Shown one piece after another: positions 41,210 to 49,711 of a DNA stretch of 64,000 nucleotides. The notes beneath the pieces were generated by a model. That model did no database searches, was not told the DNA's origin, and was given only the letters and a program-made list of their open reading frames with translations. The stretch's first letter is position 1. Every line of letters begins with the position of its first letter. This DNA is from Kitasatospora sp. CB01950 (GTDB taxonomy: Bacteria; Actinomycetota; Actinomycetes; Streptomycetales; Streptomycetaceae): positions 408,565-472,564 of the forward strand of contig NZ_LISX01000003.1 of NCBI RefSeq assembly GCF_001905465.1. The letters are read 5' to 3'. A program made the translations under genes and the position numbers.

Positions 41210-42178
41210 GTGACCACCATGACCGACCGCGAACCGGCGGTGCGCCGCAACGGCCCCGACCGGAGACACGACCACCACCGCGCCACGGCCGGCCGCGACA
41301 CCGACGTGGTGCGCGACATCGAGACGATGCGCGACATCGACCCGATGTACCGGCCGACCCGGCGCGAGATGCGCGCCATGGGCAAGTGCGAGGCCCGCGA
41401 ACTCAGTGACGCGCTGTTCCGGCGACTGGCCGAACTGCCGCCCGAGGAACCGAAGTCCAGCTACGTGCGCGGCACCGTGATCGAGCTCAACATGCCGCTG
41501 GTGCGGTTCGTCGCCGGCCGGTTCCGGCACCGTCCCGAGGAGCTCGACGACATCCTTCAGGTCGGCACGATCGGCCTGATCAAGGCCGTCGACGGGTTCG
41601 ACCCGGACCGCGGCGTCGAGTTCGTCACCTACGCCATCCCGACCATCTCCGGCGAGATCAAACGGTTCTTCCGCGACACGTCCTGGCCGCTGCGGGTCCC
41701 GCGGAGCGTCCAGGAACGCTACCTGGCCGCCGCCCGCGCCTCCGACCGCCTCGAACAGGACCTCGGCCGGCTGCCCGACACCGCCGAACTCGCCGAGGAA
41801 CTGCACGTCACCGAGGCCGAGGCCGCCGAAGGGCTGGACGCCGGACGGCTCTGCCGCTGCGACTCGCTGGACTCGCTGCGCGACGAGGACTCCGACGACA
41901 CCGGCACCGCCCTGATCAACCGGCTCGGCTGCTGCGACCCCGCCCTCGAAATCGCCGAACTGCGAGTTGTGGCACGGCCGTTCATCAGCCGCCTGCCCGA
42001 ACGCGAACGCACCGTGCTGCTGCTGCGGTTCTGGGGCGGACTCACCCAGAGCGAGATCGCCCACGAGATCGGCGTCTCCCAGATGCACGTCTCCCGGATC
42101 CTCGCCGCCACCCTGACCGGCCTGCGCGAACAGATCGAGGGCCGCACCGGGCCCGCCTCCGACACCGGCGGTGATTGA
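41210..42178 (+). CDS. SigB/SigF/SigG-type stress RNA polymerase sigma factor
   Basis: The 322-residue protein (GTG 41210, GGGAGGTGA upstream) has a basic N-terminal extension and group-3 sigma regions 2-4. Region 2 is ELNMPLVRFVAGRFRHRPEE, LDDILQVGTIGLIKAVDGFD, GVEFVTYAIPTISGEIKRFF. Region 3 is RVPRSVQERY and RLPDTAELAEELHVTEAEAA. Region 4 is LPERERTVLLLRFWGGLTQS, EIAHEIGVSQMHVSRIL. This is the layout of the SigB/F/G/H/I/K family of Streptomyces, which controls stress and development. The next genes include a kinase-type anti-sigma factor, and CsbD is about 6 kb upstream. Confidence 0.93.
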   Translation: MTTMTDREPAVRRNGPDRRHDHHRATAGRDTDVVRDIETMRDIDPMYRPTRREMRAMGKCEARELSDALFRRLAELPPEEPKSSYVRGTVIELNMPLVRFVAGRFRHRPEELDDILQVGTIGLIKAVDGFDPDRGVEFVTYAIPTISGEIKRFFRDTSWPLRVPRSVQERYLAAARASDRLEQDLGRLPDTAELAEELHVTEAEAAEGLDAGRLCRCDSLDSLRDEDSDDTGTALINRLGCCDPALEIAELRVVARPFISRLPERERTVLLLRFWGGLTQSEIAHEIGVSQMHVSRILAATLTGLREQIEGRTGPASDTGGD

Positions 42179-42260
42179 GCCCCCGCCGGACCGGGTACCC
42201 GCGCGGACCGAGCCGCCCCGCGGCGGAGAGTCACAGCGTCCGGCAGGAGGTGTTCGCACC

Positions 42261-42386
42261 GTGGACCCGCGACCTGTCGTCGAAGCCGCCCTCGCCGTCA
42301 CCCTGCGCCGTCCCCCGGGCGCCCCGGTGGTGCGGATGCCGGAGCTCACCGGCGCGGATGTGCAGGGGCCCGGCGAGCATCGATGA
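42261..42386 (+). CDS. 41-residue ORF coupled to the anti-sigma factor
   Basis: GTG 42261 with GGAGG about 10 bases upstream gives VDPRPVVEAALAVTLRRPPG, then APVVRMPELTGADVQGPGEH. The stop overlaps the anti-sigma start (ATGA at 42383-42386), so it is at least a translation leader for that gene. Whether the peptide acts on its own, perhaps as a short antagonist, is unknown. Confidence 0.5.
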   Translation: MDPRPVVEAALAVTLRRPPGAPVVRMPELTGADVQGPGEHR

Positions 42387-42859
42387 ACGGTCTGCCGGTC
42401 CAGGGCCGCACCGAGCGCCGCACCCTGCCGCTGGACGTCGCGCCCGGGGCCGTCGCACGCTGCCGCGAGTTCACCCGCCGCGCCCTGCACGCCTGGGGCT
42501 GGCTGCCCGCACACGACGCCGACGGCCGCGCCGCCGCCGAGGACGTCCTGCTGATGACCGGCGAACTCGTCGCCAACGCCTGCCAGCACGCGGCCGGCCC
42601 CTACGCGCTCGAACTGACCAGGTGCGGACCGCTGTTGCGGGTCGCGGTGTGCGACAGCGACGACCGGATGCCGGTGCTGCGCGCCCCGCACGCCCTCGTC
42701 CGGCCGGGCGGCCACGGGCTGCGGGTGGTCGACCGGCTCGCCGCCGTCTGGGGCAGCGAACCGGTGCCCGGCGGCGGCAAACGCGTCTGGCTGGAGACGC
42801 TCCGCCCTCCGGCGGAACCCCGCACGGGACAGTGCCGCAGCGAAGAGGTGCCGCGCTGA
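42383..42859 (+). CDS. RsbW-like anti-sigma factor (GHKL ATPase/kinase)
   Basis: The 158-residue protein (ATG 42383) has the HATPase_c-type fold of anti-sigma factors: an N-box in DVLLMTGELVANACQHAAGP (E-L-x-x-N-A-x-x-H), strands LLRVAVCDSDDR and a glycine box RPGGHGLRVVDRLAAVWGSE. Actinomycete proteins of this kind sequester SigB/SigF-type sigma factors and phosphorylate an anti-anti-sigma factor. The stress sigma factor encoded just upstream is the expected partner, and an RsbV-type (STAS) antagonist is not found in this cluster. Confidence 0.87.
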   Translation: MNGLPVQGRTERRTLPLDVAPGAVARCREFTRRALHAWGWLPAHDADGRAAAEDVLLMTGELVANACQHAAGPYALELTRCGPLLRVAVCDSDDRMPVLRAPHALVRPGGHGLRVVDRLAAVWGSEPVPGGGKRVWLETLRPPAEPRTGQCRSEEVPR

Positions 42860-42941
42860 ACGGCTGCGGCCCGCCCTGTCTGCTGAGCCGGCCGCCCCCG
42901 GCCGGTGTTTGGGGTCCGGGGGAGTGGACAGCCGCCCCGGC

Positions 42942-43805
42942 ATGGAACAACTGCACGCAGGCCCCGCCGACTGGCTGGACGTCCCCGGGCACTGGACGTT
43001 CCTCGACCCCGTGGCGGAGCGCCTCGCCTCCTTCGTCCAGGCCCTGCCGCTCGGCCGCGCCCGCGACCTGCTGCACGGCGTCCCGCTCGGCCACCCCCTG
43101 CACCCGGTGCTGGTGGAGACCCCGATCGGCTGCTGGCTGGCCGCCGGACTGCTCGACCTCACCCGCACGGACGATCTCGCCGCCCGCCGGTTGACCGCCG
43201 CCGGGCTGATCAGCCTGCCGCCGGTGTTCTGGTCCGGCTGGGTCGACTGGTCCCGGCTGCCGCCCGTCCAGCGCCGCACCGGGCTGGTGCACGCCGCGAG
43301 CGCCGCCACCGGCGCCGCGTTCCACCTGTGCTCGCTGCGGGCCCGCCGCCACGGCCACGGCCTGCGCGGCCGCCTGCTCGGGCTGAGCGGCACCACCGTC
43401 GTCGGCCTGGCCGCCGCGCTCGGCGGACACCTCGCCTACCGGTACGCCGCCGGCGCCGCCCACGCCGAAGCCGAGTTCCGGCTCGCCCCGCCCGACTGGC
43501 ACCCGCTCGGTACGACCGGCGACTTCCCCGCCGACGTCCCCGTGCGCCGCCGCCTCGGCGAGGTCGCCGTCCTCGTCGTGCACCGCTCCGACGACAGCTG
43601 GACCGTCCTCGCCGACCGCTGCACCCACATGGCCGGCTCGCTCGCCGAGGGCGAACTCGTCGACGGCTGCGTGCAGTGCCCGGTGCACCAGTCCCGCTTC
43701 CGGCTCAGCGACGGCCACCCCGTGCAGGGCCCCGCCACCGCCCCGCAGCCCCGCTTCGAGACCCGCATCCACGCCGACCGCCTGGAAGCCCGCCCGCCCC
43801 GATGA
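42942..43805 (+). CDS. Rieske 2Fe-2S protein with DUF2231-like membrane domain
   Basis: The 287-residue protein has an N-terminal membrane part of about four helices (about 40-175; GHPLHPVLVETPIGCWLAAG, then LLDLT) like the DUF2231 family. The C-terminal Rieske domain has complete cluster ligands: Cys227 and His229 in DRCTHMAGSL, Cys246 and His249 in CVQCPVHQSRF. Such membrane-Rieske fusions are found in actinomycetes and may pass electrons from a membrane quinone or cytochrome to a redox partner. Start at ATG 42942 (MEQLHAG) is preferred. The frame ends at 43805 and the MFS gene follows. Confidence 0.87.
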   Translation: MEQLHAGPADWLDVPGHWTFLDPVAERLASFVQALPLGRARDLLHGVPLGHPLHPVLVETPIGCWLAAGLLDLTRTDDLAARRLTAAGLISLPPVFWSGWVDWSRLPPVQRRTGLVHAASAATGAAFHLCSLRARRHGHGLRGRLLGLSGTTVVGLAAALGGHLAYRYAAGAAHAEAEFRLAPPDWHPLGTTGDFPADVPVRRRLGEVAVLVVHRSDDSWTVLADRCTHMAGSLAEGELVDGCVQCPVHQSRFRLSDGHPVQGPATAPQPRFETRIHADRLEARPPR

Positions 43806-43990
43806 CCGCCCTCGCCGACCTGCTCGAACGCCACCGCACCAGGTGCGCCGCGCCGGTCCGCGCCGTGCTGCACGGTTGAGCCGATCGGCGGGCGGCCAGG
43901 TGTGTGCCGGGGGGAGCGGTGGGCAGACGCGCTGACGGTGCGTCCGGAAAACGCCGGGTGCGCGAGAGACCGCAGCGAGGGAGGGTCGAG

Positions 43991-45457
43991 ATGTCCGCAC
44001 CGCAGCGCGCGGGGGACCAGGCCGTGGAGACCGACGTCCCCGGCAGGCTGGACCGGTTGCCGTGGTCGCCCTGGCACTGGCAGATCCTGATCGGCCTCGG
44101 CACCGTGTGGATCCTGGACGGCCTGGAAGTCACCATCGTCGGCAACCTGGCCGGCCGGCTCGCCGAACCCGGCAGCGGCATCGCCATCAGCACCGCCCAG
44201 GTCACCACCGTCGCCGCCGCGCTGTACGTGGCCGGTGCGTGCTGCGGCGCGCTGTTCTTCGGCTGGCTCACCGACCGGCTCGGCCGGAAGAGACTGTTCA
44301 TGATCACCCTCGCGGTGTACCTCGCCGCGACCGCCGTCACCGCGCTGTCCTGGACCGCCTGGTTCTTCTTCCTGTGCCGGTTCTTCACCGGCTTCGGCAT
44401 CGGCGGCGAGTACGCGGCGATCAACTCCGCGATCGACGAACTGATCCCCGCCCGGGTGCGCGGCCGGATCGACCTGATCGTCAACGGCAGCTTCTGGATC
44501 GGCGCGGCGATCGGCGCGTTCGCGTCGATCGCGCTGCTCGACACCTCGCTGTTCGCCACCGACGTCGGCTGGCGGCTCGCCTTCGGCATCGGCCTGGTGC
44601 TCGGCCTGGTCATCCTGCTGGTGCGCCGGCACGTCCCCGAGAGCCCGCGCTGGCTGTTCACCCACGGCCGCCGCCGGGAGGCCGAGGAGATCGTCGCCGA
44701 GGCCGAACGGATCGTCGAACGCGAGACCGGCAAGCCCCTCCCGCCGGTGGACGAACCGCCGATCCGGATCCGCGCACGCGGCCCGGTCGGCTTCGTCACC
44801 ATCGCCCGCACCCTCGTCTCGCACTACCCGCGCCGCACGGTCCTCGGGCTGGCGCTCTTCATCGGCCAGGCCTTCCTGTACAACTCCGTCACCTTCGGCT
44901 ACGCCGCGATCCTCACCACGTTCTTCGACGTCCCCACCGGCCACACCGGCTACTACTTCGCGGTGATCGCCGTCGGCAACTTCCTCGGCCCGCTGCTGCT
45001 CGGCCACCTCTTCGACTCCGTCGGCCGCAAGCCGATGATCGCCGGCACCTACATCGGCTCCGGCGTCCTGCTGTTCGGCACCGCCTGGCTGTTCCACCGC
45101 GGCTCGCTCGACGCCACCACCATGACCGCCTGCTGGACGGCCGTGCTGTTCCTCGCCTCCGCCGGGGCCAGTGCCGCCTACCTCACCGTCAGCGAGATCT
45201 TCCCGCTGGAGACCCGCGCGCTGTGCATCGCGTTCTTCTACGCCGTCGGCACCGCTGCCGGCGGCATCTCCGGCCCGCTGCTCTTCAACGGCCTGGTCTC
45301 CAGCGGCGAAGTCGCCGACGCCACACTGGCGTTCTGCATCGGGGCGACGCTGATGGTGCTGGCGGGCCTGGTCGAGGCGGTGATCGGCGTCAAGGCCGAA
45401 CGCCGCAGCCTGGAGTCGCTGGCCGCCCCGCTCAGCCAGGTGCCGTCCGAGCCGTGA
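43991..45457 (+). CDS. MFS transporter, sugar/aromatic acid:H+ symporter type
   Basis: The 488-residue protein (ATG 43991, GGAGGG upstream) has 12 membrane helices, a D-x-x-E motif in helix 1 (ILDGLEVTIVGN), loop 2-3 GWLTDRLGRKRLF, RFFTGFGIGGEYAAINSAI after helix 4, and PESPRWLFTHGR in the central loop. These are the signatures of the sugar-porter/aromatic acid:H+ symporter branch of the major facilitator family. Loop 8-9 DSVGRKP repeats the motif in the second half. The substrate is unknown; sugar, quinate or aromatic acid are typical. Confidence 0.9.
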   Translation: MSAPQRAGDQAVETDVPGRLDRLPWSPWHWQILIGLGTVWILDGLEVTIVGNLAGRLAEPGSGIAISTAQVTTVAAALYVAGACCGALFFGWLTDRLGRKRLFMITLAVYLAATAVTALSWTAWFFFLCRFFTGFGIGGEYAAINSAIDELIPARVRGRIDLIVNGSFWIGAAIGAFASIALLDTSLFATDVGWRLAFGIGLVLGLVILLVRRHVPESPRWLFTHGRRREAEEIVAEAERIVERETGKPLPPVDEPPIRIRARGPVGFVTIARTLVSHYPRRTVLGLALFIGQAFLYNSVTFGYAAILTTFFDVPTGHTGYYFAVIAVGNFLGPLLLGHLFDSVGRKPMIAGTYIGSGVLLFGTAWLFHRGSLDATTMTACWTAVLFLASAGASAAYLTVSEIFPLETRALCIAFFYAVGTAAGGISGPLLFNGLVSSGEVADATLAFCIGATLMVLAGLVEAVIGVKAERRSLESLAAPLSQVPSEP

Positions 45458-45501
45458 CGACACGTCAACCACCGTGAGGGACACGGGAGATCGCGGCAAT
45501 C

Positions 45502-45963
45502 ATGAGCACGTCGACGAACGGGGGAGTGCAGATGGAACCGGACCAGGTCACCACGGCCGTGCTCGCCGGGCAGGCGGCCACCACCGTGGTCACCCTGCTG
45601 GCCACCGACGCCTGGGAAGGCGCCAAGACCGCCGTCGCCGGGGCATGGCGACGGCTGCGCCCCGAACGCGCGGAGTCCATCGAGCAGGAACTCGACGACA
45701 CCCGCGAGGACGTGCTGCGCGCCCGCGCCGACGGCACCGAGGACGAGACGCTGACCGCCCTCGCGGGCGACTGGGAGCGGCGCTTCCGCCGGCTGATCGG
45801 CGACAACCCGGCGCTCGCCGCCGAGATCCGCCGCGTCCTGGACGAGGAACTGACGCCCGCCCTCCCGCCGGAGCAGCGCGCCGCCGGGGGCACGGTCTTC
45901 CACGCCACCGTCACCAACGGCAACGTGTACCAGGCCGGGCGCGACCAGAACTTCCACGGCTGA
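45502..45963 (+). CDS. hypothetical protein ending in NGNVYQAGRDQ tail
   Basis: The 153-residue cytoplasmic protein starts MSTSTNGGVQMEPDQVTTAV and has an all-helical body (AWRRLRPERAESIEQELDDT, GDWERRFRRLIGDN). Its C-terminus ATVTNGNVYQAGRDQNFHG resembles the short amyloid-like or RHIM-like motifs (N-x-V-x-Q-x-G-x) found at the ends of actinobacterial signalling and effector proteins. That makes it a candidate adaptor in an induced-proximity system, but no matching effector is seen in the window. The call is weak beyond the tail motif. Confidence 0.6.
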   Translation: MSTSTNGGVQMEPDQVTTAVLAGQAATTVVTLLATDAWEGAKTAVAGAWRRLRPERAESIEQELDDTREDVLRARADGTEDETLTALAGDWERRFRRLIGDNPALAAEIRRVLDEELTPALPPEQRAAGGTVFHATVTNGNVYQAGRDQNFHG

Positions 45964-45988
45964 CCGACCGTCCGGCCGGTCGCGGCGG

Positions 45989-46123
45989 GTGACCGAGGAC
46001 GAGTGGCGGCAGCGCGACGACGCGGACCGGGCGCACGTCGACCGGGCCTTCGACAACGCGAGCATCGGCACCGTCGGCCGGCCGACCGTCACGGTCACCC
46101 CGCTCGGGCCCGTGACCGACTGA
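45989..46123 (+). CDS. small ORF (44 residues) after the NGNVYQ-tail gene
   Basis: GTG 45989 gives VTEDEWRQRDDADRAHVDRA, then FDNASIGTVGRPTVTVTPLG, ending at 46123, 25 bases after the previous gene. It is acidic then beta-like. Translation signal is weak (GGCGGG). It might be a second small component or an incidental frame. Confidence 0.4.
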   Translation: MTEDEWRQRDDADRAHVDRAFDNASIGTVGRPTVTVTPLGPVTD

Positions 46124-46130
46124 CCTGGCG

Positions 46131-47402
46131 TCAGCCCAGGGTCCACTGCTGGGCCGGGGTGCTGTTGCAGGTCCAGAGTTGGAGGCGGGTGCCGTCGGCG
46201 GAGGAGCCGTTCGGGGAGTCGAGGCACTTGGCGGAGCCGGTGTTGACGAGGGCGCGGGCGCTGTACGACCACTGCTGGGCGGGGGTGCCGTTGCAGGTGT
46301 AGAGCTGGATGGTCGCGCCGTCGTTGTGGGAGGCGGCGTCCACGTCCAGGCACTTGCCGAGGGCGCGGACGGTGCCGTCGGTGCCGACCGTCCACTGCTG
46401 GGCGGCGTTGCCGGTGCAGTTGTGCAGCTGGATCGGGGTGCGGTCGGCGCCGGAGGCGCCCGCCACGTCCACGCACATGCCGCCCGGGCCGGTGATCCGG
46501 CCGGTGTACGGCAGCGGGCCGGAGCCCGAGGTGGTGACGTGGACGTAGTCGACGACCATGGTCTGCGGGTACGTCGAGGAACCGTCCGGGCTGCCGGGCC
46601 AGTCGCCGCCGACGGCCAGGTTGAGGATCACGAAGAACGGGTGGTCGAACACCCAGCGGTTGCCGCCGAGGTCGGCCGGGGTGCGGGTCTGGTAGGCGTG
46701 GCCGTCCACGGACCAGGTGAGGGCGGACGGGCTCCAGTCCACGGCGAAGGTGTGGAAGTCGTCCGCGAAGGACTGCCCGGCCGGCAGCGAGTACGGCGCG
46801 CCGATGCCGCCCGCGCCCGAGTAGCCCGGGCCGTGGATGGTGCCGTGCACGGTGCCCGGCTCGCGGCCGATGTTCTCCATCACGTCGATCTCGCCGCTGG
46901 TCGGCCAGCCCGCCGTGCCGATGTCGTTGCCGAGCATCCAGAAGGCGGGCCAGATCCCCTGCCCGCGCGGGATCTTGATGCGGGACTCGAAGTGGCCGTA
47001 CGCCTGGGTGAAGGTGCGGGAGGTGTTCAGCCGAGCCGAGGTGTACTGGCACGTCCCGTACCAGCAGGAGAGGTTGGGGTCGGTGCTGCGCTTCGCCGTG
47101 ATCACCAGGTGGCCCTGGCCGTCCAGCGCGGCGTTGGCCGCACCGGCCGTGTAGTACTGGAGTTCGTGGTTCCCGTTGCCCGAACCTCCGGTCTCCACCG
47201 TCCACTTGGCGGGATCGGCGGCCGCGCCGGCCGGACCGTCGAAGTCGTCGCCCCAGCTCTGCGCGACGAGCGACCGGGCGCTGAGTGGGGTGGGGGCGGC
47301 CGGGGCGGTGCCCAGCAGGGCGGCGGCCAGCAGACCGCCGGACAGGAGGAGGCCGAGGGCGCCGAAAGGGCGGCGACGACGGGTGGACGGTGCAGCAGCC
47401 AT
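46131..47402 (-). CDS. secreted GH16 endo-beta-1,3-glucanase with ricin-type CBM13 domain
   Basis: The 423-residue protein has a Sec signal with a basic N-terminus (STRRRR), a hydrophobic segment about 13-35, and an AxA-like end near 36. A GH16 beta-jelly-roll domain covers about 45-285. Its catalytic motif GEIDVMENIG contains nucleophile Glu171, helper Asp173 and acid/base Glu176. This is the E-I-D-x-x-E motif of laminarinases; the M residue and HGTIHGPGY suit the beta-1,3(4)-glucanase subgroup. C-terminal residues about 295-423 are a ricin-type beta-trefoil with three QxW repeats (QQWTV, QQWSY, QQWTL), which binds sugar. It probably attacks fungal or plant beta-glucan outside the cell. Confidence 0.94.
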   Translation of the reverse strand: MAAAPSTRRRRPFGALGLLLSGGLLAAALLGTAPAAPTPLSARSLVAQSWGDDFDGPAGAAADPAKWTVETGGSGNGNHELQYYTAGAANAALDGQGHLVITAKRSTDPNLSCWYGTCQYTSARLNTSRTFTQAYGHFESRIKIPRGQGIWPAFWMLGNDIGTAGWPTSGEIDVMENIGREPGTVHGTIHGPGYSGAGGIGAPYSLPAGQSFADDFHTFAVDWSPSALTWSVDGHAYQTRTPADLGGNRWVFDHPFFVILNLAVGGDWPGSPDGSSTYPQTMVVDYVHVTTSGSGPLPYTGRITGPGGMCVDVAGASGADRTPIQLHNCTGNAAQQWTVGTDGTVRALGKCLDVDAASHNDGATIQLYTCNGTPAQQWSYSARALVNTGSAKCLDSPNGSSADGTRLQLWTCNSTPAQQWTLG

Positions 47403-47640
47403 GGAAGACCCGCTTCCCGAGAGCGCTCTGCGCGACGGTGTGCCGCCGCCGGTAGGCCTGAATGGTACGGATGCGAAATCGTCATGGCAACGTCAAAACC
47501 CGCCGTGCGGTGGTGGACGCCGCGCCTCGCGCCCCCGACGGCCAACTGCGCGCCGCCGCCTGCCGGGTGTGGACGGCGCGGGGCGGGGAACGGGCAGTGG
47601 GCAGTGGGCGGCAGTGGTGGTTCCTCGCAGATCGGATCGC

Positions 47641-49023
47641 ATGGTGAAGACGGCACGTGGCGGCGGGACGGGCACCGGTCACGCGCTGGTGCTGGGCGCG
47701 GGCATCGGCGGGCTCTGCGCCGCGCGGGTGCTGTCCGAGGTGTTCGACCGGGTGACGATCCTCGAGCGGGACGCGTTCGCGGGCGGCGGCGGCGGCGGCG
47801 GCGGCGGTGCTGCGCGGCGGGGCGTGCCGCAAGGGGCGCACGTGCACTCGCTGACGGTGCGCGGGGCGAACGTCCTGGAGGAGTTCTTCCCGGGATTCGT
47901 CGACGAACTCGCCGCCGAGGGAGCCACGTTGGTCACCGCGCTCAGCGAGGTCAGCATCGTGTTCTTCGGCTCCCTGCTGCACAGAGTACCGCTCGGAACG
48001 GTCCTCCAGGCCGGACGGCCGTTCCTGGAGGACCGGCTGCGGGCCAAGGTCTGCGCCGCGCCCAACGTCCGCGTACTCGACGGGCGGGAGGCGATCGCAC
48101 CCCTCGCGACCCCGGACCGCACCAGGGTCACCGGGGCCAGAGTGGCCCGGCCCGGCGCGCCCGACACCGCCGAAGACATCGGGGCCGACCTCGTCGTCGA
48201 CGCCATGGGGCGGGCCGGACGAGGTGCCATCTGGCTGCGAACTCTCGGCTACGACAAGCCCGTTGAGCAGCGGATGCGCGTCGACGTGGCCTACGCGAGC
48301 CGCCGCTACCGGCTCCCACCGGACGCACTCGGCCCGGACCGGGCGCTGCTCGTCGGCGCGACGCCCGCCCGCCCACGCGGCCTGGTCCTCACCCAGCAGG
48401 AGCACGACCTCTGGGTGCTCTCCCTGTACGGCTTCGGCAGCGCCGACCACCCTCCCACCACGCCGGACGAATTCCTGTCCTTCGCACGGGAGTTGGCCCC
48501 CTTCGAGGTGGGGGAGACGCTCCGGCGGGCCGAACCGGTCACCGACGTCGCCGCGTTCGCCTACCCGCACGCGCTGCGCCGGCACTTCCAGCGGCTCCGC
48601 CGCCTCCCCGACGGCCTGATCTCCACCGGCGACGCGATCTGCAGCCTCAACCCAATCTACGGCGCCGGCATGACCGTCGCCGCCCTGGAGGCCGCCGCCC
48701 TGCGCGACTGCCTCGCCGCCGGCACCCGGGACCTGCCCCGGCGCTTCTACCGGTCCGCCGCGAAAGCCCTGCACCTGTCCTGGCTGTTCGCCACCCTCGC
48801 CGACCGCTCCATGCCCCAAGTCCCGGGCACCCACCCGGCGTTGGCCGCCCTGCTGGCGAAGTCCTTCCGCGCCACCATGGCCGCCGCCGCCACCGACGCC
48901 AAGGTCGCCACCGCCGTCTGGAACGCCGTCAGCCTCACCGGCTCCCCGGCCGGACTGGCCCACCCCCGCATCGTCGCCGCGACCCTGCGCCACTGGCCCC
49001 GCACGGCGGCCGACGACAACTGA
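47641..49023 (+). CDS. FAD-dependent oxidoreductase/monooxygenase
   Basis: The 460-residue flavoprotein (ATG 47641) has the GxGxxG FAD-binding motif LVLGAGIGGLCAARVL (from about residue 17), and an ERDAF acidic end of strand 2. A GDAICSLNPIYGAGMTVAAL segment carries the second FAD motif (G-D-A). It resembles the tryptophan-halogenase/geranylgeranyl-reductase/PHBH superfamily, in a branch lacking a clear halogenase WxWxIP motif. A run of nine Gly (from GGC repeats at about 47781-47807) interrupts the N-terminal loop. Substrate is unknown, possibly a lipid or aromatic metabolite. Confidence 0.85.
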   Translation: MVKTARGGGTGTGHALVLGAGIGGLCAARVLSEVFDRVTILERDAFAGGGGGGGGGAARRGVPQGAHVHSLTVRGANVLEEFFPGFVDELAAEGATLVTALSEVSIVFFGSLLHRVPLGTVLQAGRPFLEDRLRAKVCAAPNVRVLDGREAIAPLATPDRTRVTGARVARPGAPDTAEDIGADLVVDAMGRAGRGAIWLRTLGYDKPVEQRMRVDVAYASRRYRLPPDALGPDRALLVGATPARPRGLVLTQQEHDLWVLSLYGFGSADHPPTTPDEFLSFARELAPFEVGETLRRAEPVTDVAAFAYPHALRRHFQRLRRLPDGLISTGDAICSLNPIYGAGMTVAALEAAALRDCLAAGTRDLPRRFYRSAAKALHLSWLFATLADRSMPQVPGTHPALAALLAKSFRATMAAAATDAKVATAVWNAVSLTGSPAGLAHPRIVAATLRHWPRTAADDN

Positions 49024-49057
49024 CGCCGCCCGGACGGAGGTTCGGGCCTGTCCGCTG

Positions 49058-49627
49058 CTACGGGACGTTCCAGGCGGCGAGGATCGGGCGGCCGTCCTCG
49101 GTGGAGAGGGCGGCGAGGGTGCCGGGGTGGGGGTGGCCGAGGAGGCCCGCGGCGGACGGGGGGAGGCCGAGCCAGCGGACGGTGAGGATACGGGCGAGAT
49201 GGCCGTGGGCGACGACGGCGACGTTGCCCACGGCGAGGAGGGGGCGGATGCGGTCCAGGGCGGCGTCGGTGCGGGCGGCGACCTGGTGGAGCTGCTCACC
49301 GCCGACGACGCCGTCGCGCCACAAGTCCCATTCGGGGCAGGACTGTTGGATCTGCTCGGCGGTCAGCCCCTCGTAGGTCCCGTAGTTCCACTCCAGCAGG
49401 TCGGGATCGGGCGTGACGCCGGTCAGGCCGGCCAGTTCGGCGGTACGCATGGCCCGGCTCAGCGGGCTGCTGAAGACGGCGACCGGCCGACGTTCGGCGA
49501 GGCGCGGGGCGAGCGCCCTGGCCGAGGCCTCGCCGGCGGCGGTCAGCGGAACGTCGGTGCGACCGGCGTGACGGCCCGACAGGCTCCACTCGGTCTGGCC
49601 GTGCCTGATCACGATCAACTCACCCAT
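49058..49627 (-). CDS. histidine phosphatase superfamily protein
   Basis: The 189-residue protein begins MGELIVIRHGQTEW, containing the phosphohistidine motif RHGQTEW (catalytic His9, Arg8). Other marks are the second-arginine segment SSPLSRAMRTAELAG, the acid segment LEWNYGTYEGLTAEQI, and the C-terminal VVAHGHLARILTVRWLGL with the second catalytic His. It is a phosphoglycerate-mutase-like phosphatase, for example of the CobC/GpmB type. Substrate is unknown. It is on the minus strand, convergent with the FAD gene. Confidence 0.93.
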   Translation of the reverse strand: MGELIVIRHGQTEWSLSGRHAGRTDVPLTAAGEASARALAPRLAERRPVAVFSSPLSRAMRTAELAGLTGVTPDPDLLEWNYGTYEGLTAEQIQQSCPEWDLWRDGVVGGEQLHQVAARTDAALDRIRPLLAVGNVAVVAHGHLARILTVRWLGLPPSAAGLLGHPHPGTLAALSTEDGRPILAAWNVP

Positions 49628-49711
49628 GGGCGTGCAGAGTAGCCGATGGCAGGTCGGACGCCGGGCGTGGGGCAGGACCGGCGGGCCAGGGGGACGGGGA
49701 ATGATCGGGGG

